64,000 nt of DNA from assembly GCF_002563675.1 (NCBI RefSeq), contig NZ_PDJC01000001.1, forward strand, positions 868,001-932,000, in the 5' to 3' direction. Within the stretch, counting starts at the first letter, position 1; each line of letters opens with the position of its first letter. Source of the DNA: Propionicimonas paludicola (GTDB lineage: Bacteria; Actinomycetota; Actinomycetes; Propionibacteriales; Propionibacteriaceae). The notes beneath the pieces are model-generated. The model saw only the letters and a program-made list of their open reading frames with translations. It had not been told where the DNA came from and searched no databases. The translations under genes and the position numbers were made by a program. Below are positions 57,900 through 64,000 of the stretch, one piece after another.

Positions 57900-58193
57900 A
57901 TGAGTGAAGTGCAGCCGCTACGCATCGCGAACCCAGTCGCCTCAAACGTCCGCGCCGAACTGGCACGCCACGGAATCAAGATCAGCCACCTCGAACGGCT
58001 GATCGGCCAGAGCGTCGCCTACTGGGGACGCCGAGACCGCGGCGCCACACCCTACGACTCAAACGACCTCATCGAGATCGCGAGCCTGATACAGGTCGAC
58101 CCCGGGGTGTTCTTCACCGGGGCCGTAATGGCTCCCCCGCCTGGACTCGAACCAGGAACCTACGGATTAACAGTCCGACGCTCTGCCAATTGA
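57900..58193 (+). CDS. Repressor-like HTH protein with attR in its 3' end
   Basis: This is a 97-residue protein as integrated. Residues 15-72 form an XRE-type HTH (VRAELARHGIKISHLERLIG, then QSVAYWGRRDRG and the DDL.EIA-like NDLIEIASLI). Residues 78-97 are read from the antisense strand of tRNA-Asn and end in SAN. In the free phage the frame would continue over attP from residue 95 as LHLVPPIGQTPAA and stop in an ATGA overlap with int, a 107-residue protein. This fits the immunity repressor of an integration-dependent switch. Leaderless start. The HTH is sure; the repressor role rests on context. Confidence 0.82.
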   Translation: MSEVQPLRIANPVASNVRAELARHGIKISHLERLIGQSVAYWGRRDRGATPYDSNDLIEIASLIQVDPGVFFTGAVMAPPPGLEPGTYGLTVRRSAN

Positions 58194-58204
58194 GCTACAG
58201 GGGA
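58129..58204 (-). tRNA. tRNA-Asn (anticodon GTT)
   Basis: The minus strand folds into a standard cloverleaf: acceptor TCCCCTG/CGGGGGA with one G-T, D-arm GCTC/GAGC, anticodon stem TCGGA/TCCGT (one mismatch-like G-A closing avoided by GT pairing), loop CTGTTAA with anticodon GTT, five-base variable loop, T-arm CCTGG/CCAGG with TTCGAGT, discriminator G and encoded CCA; 76 nt in all. It is intact after integration. The 3' half comes from the phage. It is transcribed against the end of the repressor gene. Confidence 0.97.
58131..58181. other. attR
   Basis: Bases 58131-58171 equal 19475-19515 and, after one mismatch, 58173-58181 equal 19517-19525. It covers the 3' part of tRNA-Asn from the anticodon to the acceptor. 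Phage DNA supplies the left part, including the encoded CCA end (58129-58131), so the tRNA is restored. The core also lies within the repressor reading frame. Confidence 0.95.
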
Positions 58205-58239
58205 TCGCGCTGGGCGCGAGTAGGTACGTTAGCAGAACT

Positions 58240-58734
58240 TCAGCGAACGTCGTACTCGGACCTCAATCGGGCCAACTCGGAGGCCACTCGGCGGTCGGAT
58301 TGCACCGCGTCGAGGCTGGTCCCGGTGGTCGGCTCGAGGCGCCAGTCCAGGGCGGCGTCGGGGTTGCCGAGGTCGCGACGGGCCGTGATCACGGCAGCGC
58401 CCGGGCCAATCAGGTCGACGACCCGCTGCACCACGATGCTCTCGGTGACGCGCTCGTTGAAGACTTCGGGCACCCGGCCGGTCTCGGTCAGGTGCAGCGA
58501 GTGCTCGACGCGCTCCTGGTCGTGCCAGCGCAGTCGCAACTCGTTGCGGTCCCAGCCGCCGTGGGTGATCTGGTGCCAGGGCTGGTGACGCCAGCCGTCG
58601 CCGGTGGCGTACCAGAGGCTGTCGGTGGTGGCCACGACCTGGCCGTCCGCGGTGGTCCCAACAGCAAGCACAGCACTTCGCCCGATCAGCGTGGCCAGGT
58701 CGGGGTCGATCCGGAGCCGTGTGAACAGTGCCAT
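58240..58734 (-). CDS. Conserved actinobacterial protein of unknown function
   Basis: This is a 164-residue soluble protein. ATG 58734 is preferred over a longer frame. Beta-rich N-terminal half (AVLAVGTTADGQVVATTDSL, then WRHQPWHQITHGGWD) and helical C-terminus (LGNPDAALDWRLEPTTG). Proteins of this length and pattern occur in many actinobacteria near tRNA genes. No known activity. It ends 36 bp from tRNA-Asn on the same strand. Confidence 0.75.
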   Translation of the reverse strand: MALFTRLRIDPDLATLIGRSAVLAVGTTADGQVVATTDSLWYATGDGWRHQPWHQITHGGWDRNELRLRWHDQERVEHSLHLTETGRVPEVFNERVTESIVVQRVVDLIGPGAAVITARRDLGNPDAALDWRLEPTTGTSLDAVQSDRRVASELARLRSEYDVR

Positions 58735-58751
58735 GACACTATTGTGCGCGC

Positions 58752-59138
58752 TCAGCTGACGATCAGCTTCCACATGGCCGGACGATCAGGCTCGGCCCAG
58801 TTCAAGGCAGCCAGTCGGGCCCGGTCGAACCAGGAGATCACGTCGTGGTCGGGGCTGGTGGCCGGCAACGGGGTCAGCGAGCGGACGACGTAGCAGGCCA
58901 GGCTGATCGGCCCGGTGGGCGTCCAGGTGGTCGTGCGATCCAGGAGTGCGCCGATTTCGGCTTCGACGTCGAGTTCCTCGCGCAGTTCGCGAGCCAGGGC
59001 GTCTTGCGGATCCTCGCCGGACTCGACCTTTCCGCCGGGGAACTCCCAGCGGCCGCCGGAGCGCAGGTGTGGACGGCGCCGACAGGCCAGCACATAGTCC
59101 TGCTCGGCGAACACCGCAGCCACGACGTCCATCCGCAC
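58752..59138 (-). CDS. MutT-type Nudix hydrolase
   Basis: This is a 128-residue protein with the Nudix box GGKVESGEDPQDALARELRE followed by ELDVEAE, the metal-binding GX5EX7REUXEEXGU pattern. WEFPGGK and the small size match 8-oxo-dGTP diphosphatases that clean the nucleotide pool. ATG 59138 or 59132 may start it. It sits between the LigD-like gene and the conserved unknown, in a DNA-repair-flavoured cluster. Confidence 0.9.
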   Translation of the reverse strand: MRMDVVAAVFAEQDYVLACRRRPHLRSGGRWEFPGGKVESGEDPQDALARELREELDVEAEIGALLDRTTTWTPTGPISLACYVVRSLTPLPATSPDHDVISWFDRARLAALNWAEPDRPAMWKLIVS

Positions 59139-59167
59139 CCCCTCATTGCCACTGTCTCACATGACCC

Positions 59168-60520
59168 CTAGTCCGGGGCAGGGGCCATCAGATGCATCAG
59201 CCAGTTTTCGTCGGTTCGGATCAGCGCGAACCGGGTCGGACGCCCGGCCAGGCCGCCGTCGGGCCGTCCATGCAGGGTGATGATCACCTCGTTGTCGCGC
59301 CACTTCTCCAGCTCGTAGCTGCCGGCGTCCCAGATCCGGACGGTGCCGGCCCCGTACTGGCCGGCCGGGATCGTCCCCTCGAAGCTGCCGTAGGCCAGCG
59401 GATGATCCTCGGTCTGGACGGCCAGTCGGTTCCGCTGGGGATCGGTCGGCAGACCTTTCGGCACGGCCCAGCTGACCAACACCCCGTCGTGCTCGAGCCG
59501 GAAGTCGTAGTGCAGCCGCCGGGCGTGATGCTCATGGACGACGAACGAGCGGCCACTGCTGGGCGGAGCCGGCTCGGCCGGCACCGGCTCGGGAGTCTTG
59601 GCGCCATCGCGCAGGCTGCGGTACGTGGCCAGCCGATCGGGCCGAGTGAGCAGCCCAGCGAGCAGGTCGCCGTCGGGGAGCCGCTCCAGCACCTCGCCGA
59701 ACTCCAACTGGCGCAGCCCGGGCCGGCTCAGCTCGTCCCAGCTGCGCGGGGCGGCCACCCAGGGACGCTCTCGGCCACGCAGCGAGTACGGCGAGACCGT
59801 GGTCTTGGAGCCGTTGTTCTGACTCCAGTCCAGGAACACCTTGCCGTCGCGCCCGGAGCGGCGCATCACCGACGTGACCCGATCTGGATGGGCGGCCTGC
59901 AGAGCGTTGGCCAGCTCGTGGGCCACCGTCGAGGCCTCTTCGGTGCTCAGCGAGCCGTCCAGGGACGCATAGAGATGGATGCCCTTGCTGCCGCTGGTCA
60001 CCGGGAATGCGGTCAGCCCGGCCCCGGCCAGCGCCTCTCCGACCCAGCCGGCCACCTCCGCGCAGGCCCCCAGTTCAACGCCCTCGCCCGGGTCGAGGTC
60101 GAGCACCAGCCGGTCCGGTGGCTGCGGGGTTCCGTCGGCCGCGAACCGCCACTGCGGGACGTGTAACTCCAAGGCGGCCAGTTGGGCCAGCCAGACCAGG
60201 GTGGCCACATCGTCGGCCACCGGGTAGTCGTTCGGGCCGGAGCGGTGTTCGATCCGGTAGCGGCGCACCCAGTCGGGGGTTCCCTCGGCCAGGTTCTTGG
60301 CGAAGAAGACTCCTCCCGGCTCGGTGCCGTCCCCGACGCCATCGGGGTAGCGCTTGCGGGTGATCGGACGCTGCCGCAGATGCGGCAGCATCACCTGGGC
60401 CACTTCGGCGTAGTAGGCGATCACCTCGGCTTTGGTGGTGCCGGTGGCCGGGTAGAGCACCTTGTCCAGGTTGGTCAGGGCGAGCTCATGACCGTCGATG
60501 GCCACCCGCTCGCTGCTCAT
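59168..60520 (-). CDS. LigD-type polymerase/phosphoesterase (no ligase domain)
   Basis: This is a 450-residue protein. Residues 1-290 are the archaeo-eukaryotic primase-like polymerase domain of LigD: LTNLDKVLYPATGTTKAEVI, then RLVLDLDPGEGVELG (catalytic DLDP), SGSKGIHLYASL and FLDWSQNNGSKTTVSPYSLR. Residues 330-445 are the 3'-phosphoesterase: FVVHEHHARRLHYDFRLEHD, then SWAVPKGLP and EGTIPAGQYGAGTVRIWDAG. Mycobacterial LigD has polymerase, phosphoesterase and ligase in one chain; here the ligase is missing and must be elsewhere. A role in non-homologous end joining is likely. Confidence 0.92.
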   Translation of the reverse strand: MSSERVAIDGHELALTNLDKVLYPATGTTKAEVIAYYAEVAQVMLPHLRQRPITRKRYPDGVGDGTEPGGVFFAKNLAEGTPDWVRRYRIEHRSGPNDYPVADDVATLVWLAQLAALELHVPQWRFAADGTPQPPDRLVLDLDPGEGVELGACAEVAGWVGEALAGAGLTAFPVTSGSKGIHLYASLDGSLSTEEASTVAHELANALQAAHPDRVTSVMRRSGRDGKVFLDWSQNNGSKTTVSPYSLRGRERPWVAAPRSWDELSRPGLRQLEFGEVLERLPDGDLLAGLLTRPDRLATYRSLRDGAKTPEPVPAEPAPPSSGRSFVVHEHHARRLHYDFRLEHDGVLVSWAVPKGLPTDPQRNRLAVQTEDHPLAYGSFEGTIPAGQYGAGTVRIWDAGSYELEKWRDNEVIITLHGRPDGGLAGRPTRFALIRTDENWLMHLMAPAPD

Positions 60521-60573
60521 GGAGCCATCCTTGCTCAGCCGCCGATCGGGCGTCGATAGCCGGCTGTACCTGG

Positions 60574-61293
<720 letters not shown>

Positions 61294-61366
61294 GGTTCGA
61301 CCCTAGCTCCCGGCCGACGTGCGGGCACGTCAGCGCACGATTCCGGCCAGGAATAGGCTGCCCGCC

Positions 61367-62737
61367 ATGCACCAGCAGTTGCCCGCGCCGACCGACCCTG
61401 CGCCGGCCAGAGAAGGAATCGGCGAGCGGCTCGCCGCCATGATCCAACACCCCACCGTGTCGGCCGAGTACGAACAGACCGGCCCCGGCCCGTTCACCGA
61501 CTTCCACGCGCTGCTGGCCGAGCTCTACCCGCTGACCCACACCCGCCTGGAGACCGAGCGGATCGGCGAGCTCGGCCTGGTCTTCCGCTGGCGGCCGGCT
61601 CAGCCCAGCGAGGCCGCGCCGGTGGTGCTGATGGGCCACTACGACGTGGTTCCGGTGGCCGGCCAGGAAGCCGAATGGACGAAACCGCCGTTCTCCGGTG
61701 AGATCGCCGACGGCCACGTCTGGGGCCGCGGTGCCCTGGACGACAAGGGTGCGGTCTGTGTGCTGCTGGAGGCCGTGGAGAACCTGCTGGCCGAGGGCTG
61801 GACGCCGGCCCGCGAGGTGCTGATCTGCCTGGGCGGCGACGAGGAGGTCTACGGACGTTCGGCGCAGCAGATCGCGGCCACCCTGCGCGACCGCGGCGTC
61901 CGGCCCTGGTTCGTGCTGGACGAGGGCGGCGCCATCACCGAGATTCCGTTCCCCGGTGTCAGCGGCTGGTTCGGCATGGTCGGGCTGGCCGAGAAGGGTG
62001 TGATGACCGTCCGGCTGAGCACCACAGGCACCGGCGGGCATGCGTCCGCGCCGTCCGGGCTGACCGCGGTCGGCCGGATCTCGCGGGCGGTGAACCGGCT
62101 CAACCACAATCCGTTCCCGATCCGGCTGCCCAAGACCGTCCGGCAGTTGCTGGCCGCCATCGCCGAGCACGCTGAGCCGAAGTACGCCCGGCTCTACCGG
62201 GCCGCGCTGACTGTCCCTGCGCTGACCAGCCGGTTGCTCACTTTGGCCGGCCCGGACGCCCGGGTGCTGGTCCAGACCAGCCTGGCCGCGACCATGCTGG
62301 CCGGCGGCAGCAGCGCCAATGTGCTGCCATCACAGGCCTCGGCCACCCTGAACATCCGGGTGAACGTGGGGGAGAGCACCGCCGGGGTGCTGGCCCGGCT
62401 GCGCCGAGTGATCGCCGACCGAGCGGTGAACGTCGAACTGATCGAGGGCGATGAGCCGACCCCGGAGTCCGGCTTCGATAACCCGGCCTGGCGACTCCTG
62501 GCCAGTGCGGTCGAGGCCGGCTACCCGGGCGTCCCGGTGTTGCCCTACCTGACCACGGCCGCCACCGACGGACGGCACTGGCACCGGTTCACCCCGGACG
62601 TCTACCGCTTCGCTCCGCTGCTGATGGACGCCGCCCAGCGGGGCAGCATCCACGGCACCAACGAACATGTCTCGATCGAGACCTTGCAGCGCGGAGAGCG
62701 CTGCTACCGGGCACTGCTGAAAGGGCTACCCGCATGA
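61367..62737 (+). CDS. M20 family metallopeptidase
   Basis: This is a 456-residue protein. ATG 61367 lies 7 bp after TAGGCT and has no ribosome site, so a leaderless transcript is likely; an upstream frame start at 61319 is discarded. Metal-binding motifs: GHYDVVPV, DDKGAV, GGDEEVYG, and a late TDGRHWHRF. The family hydrolyses amide bonds of dipeptides, acylamino acids or succinyl-diaminopimelate, and the substrate is not evident. It couples to the MFS gene by ATGA, so a transported peptide or conjugate is plausible. Confidence 0.9.
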   Translation: MHQQLPAPTDPAPAREGIGERLAAMIQHPTVSAEYEQTGPGPFTDFHALLAELYPLTHTRLETERIGELGLVFRWRPAQPSEAAPVVLMGHYDVVPVAGQEAEWTKPPFSGEIADGHVWGRGALDDKGAVCVLLEAVENLLAEGWTPAREVLICLGGDEEVYGRSAQQIAATLRDRGVRPWFVLDEGGAITEIPFPGVSGWFGMVGLAEKGVMTVRLSTTGTGGHASAPSGLTAVGRISRAVNRLNHNPFPIRLPKTVRQLLAAIAEHAEPKYARLYRAALTVPALTSRLLTLAGPDARVLVQTSLAATMLAGGSSANVLPSQASATLNIRVNVGESTAGVLARLRRVIADRAVNVELIEGDEPTPESGFDNPAWRLLASAVEAGYPGVPVLPYLTTAATDGRHWHRFTPDVYRFAPLLMDAAQRGSIHGTNEHVSIETLQRGERCYRALLKGLPA

Positions 62738-64000
62738 GCACACCCACCCAGATCACCGACCCGGGCCGGGTGCGCTTCGGCACCCTGGGTGCCGTGGTCG
62801 GCTTCCTGGTCTTCGTCGAGCTGACCAGCGGGGTGATCCAGGGCTTCTACACCCCGATGCTCACCGACATCGCCCGCTACTTCGGCGTCCCCGATGCCGA
62901 TGTGAACTGGCTGGAAGGCGGCCAGATGATGGCCGCCGCCCTGATCATCCCGGCCTTCGCCAAGCTCGGCGACATGATCGGGCATCGCAAGATGCTGCTG
63001 ATCTCCACCGCAGTCACCGCCCTGGCCAGCATCGCCATGCCGCTGGCCGGCAACTTCTGGCTGTTCCTGGTGGCCTGGTCACTGCAGGGCTTCTACATCG
63101 TGTGGCTGCCCCTGGAGACCGCCCTGATCTACTCCCGGGCCCGTTCCACCGGTCATCCGGCCGCGCTCACCCGGCGGGCGGCCGGTCTGCTCGTCGGCGC
63201 CCTGGAGACCGGCGTGATCGTGGCCGCCCTGGCCGGTGGCCAGCTGGTCGGCGTGCTCGGCCTGCCCAGTGTGTTGTGGATTCCGGCCATCGCGGTGATC
63301 GCCTGCTTCTTCATCATCTGGTTCGGGGTCAAGGAGTCGCCCGAGCTGCACGGCGGACGCTTCGACACCGTCGGCCTGATCCTGGTGGCCATCGCCCTGC
63401 TCGGCTTCACCGGCGGCCTGTTCCTGTTGCGGGTTTACGGCCCCGGAAGCCTGTTGGCCTGGGTGGTCACCCTGGTCGGCCTGGTGCTGATGTGGCCGTT
63501 CATCGCCTGGGAGCTGCGCCAGGACGACCCGGTGGTGGACGTGCGGATGTTCACCAACCCGGCGCTGTGGCCGGTCTTCCTGACCGCCGGCCTGTTCGGA
63601 GTCAGCGTGCTGGGTGCCCAGGCGCCGCTGTCCACCTTCGCCCGAACCGATCCGACCATCTATCACTACGGCCTGGGCGCCAGTAGTGGGATGACGTCGA
63701 TCCTGATCGGGGTCTACGTGCTGATGCTGGCGGTCGGCGCGCTGCTGCTGCCACTGGTGACCAAGGTGGTCGCGCCCCGGGTCGCGCTGATCGGGGCCAG
63801 TGCCATGGTGGCCGTGGGCTACCTGCTGTTCCTGCCGTTCCACGCCAGCTTCGTCGAGACTCTGCTGAACATGGTGATCGCCGGGATCGGCTCCGGTGCC
63901 CTGGTGGCCGCCCTCCCGGCCGCTGCCGCGGCTGCCGCTCCGCCGACCCAGACCGGTGTGGCCACCGGCCTGACCAACTCGGTGAAGACGGTGGGTGGCG
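62734..64000 (+). CDS. MFS transporter (3' partial)
   Basis: ATG 62734 overlaps the M20 stop by ATGA and the frame is open to the window edge (422 codons seen). Twelve or so spans are visible. After the first span LTSGVIQGFYTPMLTDIARY is followed by the loop 2-3 signature GDMIGHRKMLL, and GGRFDTVGLILVAIALLGF suggests the DHA2-like drug or metabolite exporter group. Together with the peptidase it may clear or import a small peptide or conjugate. Confidence 0.88.
   Translation, partial: MSTPTQITDPGRVRFGTLGAVVGFLVFVELTSGVIQGFYTPMLTDIARYFGVPDADVNWLEGGQMMAAALIIPAFAKLGDMIGHRKMLLISTAVTALASIAMPLAGNFWLFLVAWSLQGFYIVWLPLETALIYSRARSTGHPAALTRRAAGLLVGALETGVIVAALAGGQLVGVLGLPSVLWIPAIAVIACFFIIWFGVKESPELHGGRFDTVGLILVAIALLGFTGGLFLLRVYGPGSLLAWVVTLVGLVLMWPFIAWELRQDDPVVDVRMFTNPALWPVFLTAGLFGVSVLGAQAPLSTFARTDPTIYHYGLGASSGMTSILIGVYVLMLAVGALLLPLVTKVVAPRVALIGASAMVAVGYLLFLPFHASFVETLLNMVIAGIGSGALVAALPAAAAAAAPPTQTGVATGLTNSVKTVGG

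Larger units (their letters stand above)
19475..58181. mobile_element. Complete siphovirus-type prophage integrated in tRNA-Asn
   Basis: The element is bounded by attL and attR with a shared 41-bp core and is about 38.7 kb. It carries integrase, repressor/Cro pair, antirepressor, RecE/RecT-type recombination, RusA, methyltransferase, HNH, both terminase subunits, portal, scaffold, HK97 capsid, connectors, tail tube, G/GT chaperones, an 838-residue tape measure, tail tip and fibre genes, endolysin candidate and holin. All expected modules for a lambda-like actinophage are present and no structural gene is visibly broken, so it may be inducible. Gene order and overlaps resemble temperate actinobacteriophages. 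Confidence 0.95.

Noticed and set aside
58131-58193. Treating the end of the 57900 frame (APPPGLEPGTYGL...) as a normal protein domain
   Set aside because: That peptide is simply the antisense of tRNA-Asn and appears in many databases as an artefact. Here it matters only because attP keeps the frame open.

Overview
The window is high-GC actinobacterial DNA. The small overlapping operons, TANNCT-type -10 boxes placed directly in front of start codons, an ECF sigma/anti-sigma pair, a LAL-type LuxR regulator and a beta-glucoside PTS all fit an actinomycete. A Propionibacteriales-like host is a reasonable guess but is not proven by the sequence. The window holds one complete integrated siphovirus-type prophage (about 38.7 kb, 19475-58181) between two blocks of ordinary chromosome.

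Left chromosome (1-19474). First comes a cell-surface operon: a secreted protein with two thioredoxin-like domains and four exact-length Ig-like repeats, a DAACS symporter, and a Ser/Thr/Pro-rich membrane-anchored protein. A choice-of-anchor A surface protein with a class E-like sorting signal follows. On the minus strand is a sugar operon read as promoter, RAT/terminator, BglF-type EIIBCA, LicT-type antiterminator, then ChbG/YdjC deacetylase, with a TetR regulator beyond it. Next are a GntR/FCD regulator, an anti-sigma-like membrane protein overlapping its ECF sigma factor, a MalT-like LuxR regulator, a three-gene membrane-protein operon and an LssY_C protein.

Prophage. It sits in tRNA-Asn(GTT). 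attL (19475-19525) and attR (58131-58181) share a 41-bp identical core. At the left end, on the plus strand, are a tyrosine integrase, a small protein and a HicA-like toxin with an HTH partner. Everything else reads leftward on the minus strand from one promoter region at 57782-57899. The order is Cro-like protein, small proteins, KilAC antirepressor, RecE/RecT-type recombination, many small zinc-binding or HTH proteins, ASCH, RusA, methyltransferase, HNH, TerS/TerL, portal, MuF, scaffold, HK97 capsid, head-tail connectors, tail tube, G/GT chaperones with a -1 slippery site, tape measure, tail tip proteins, S74 fibre, DUF2746, a probable endolysin and a holin. Most junctions are 1- to 4-nt overlaps, so translation is tightly coupled. 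One small membrane-protein gene on the opposite strand (33932-34195) looks like a moron.

The most interesting point is the switch. The repressor-like HTH gene (57900) runs through attR into the tRNA. If the two att cores are rejoined as in the free phage, its frame continues across attP, gains a different 13-residue tail ending in Ala-Ala, and stops in an ATGA overlap with the integrase start codon. Integration would therefore change the repressor C-terminus and uncouple int from rep. This is the arrangement of the integration-dependent immunity systems known from mycobacteriophages BPs, Brujita and Giles, here in a tRNA-Asn site with a different repressor tail.

Right chromosome (58205-64000). 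A minus-strand group encodes a sirtuin, a LigD-type polymerase/phosphoesterase without ligase, a MutT Nudix hydrolase and a conserved unknown. Divergent from it are an M20 peptidase and an MFS transporter cut by the window edge. No gene-free stretch longer than 300 bases was found. The longest gaps are 41819-42093, 11194-11433, 4786-5016 and 43523-43723, and each is described.
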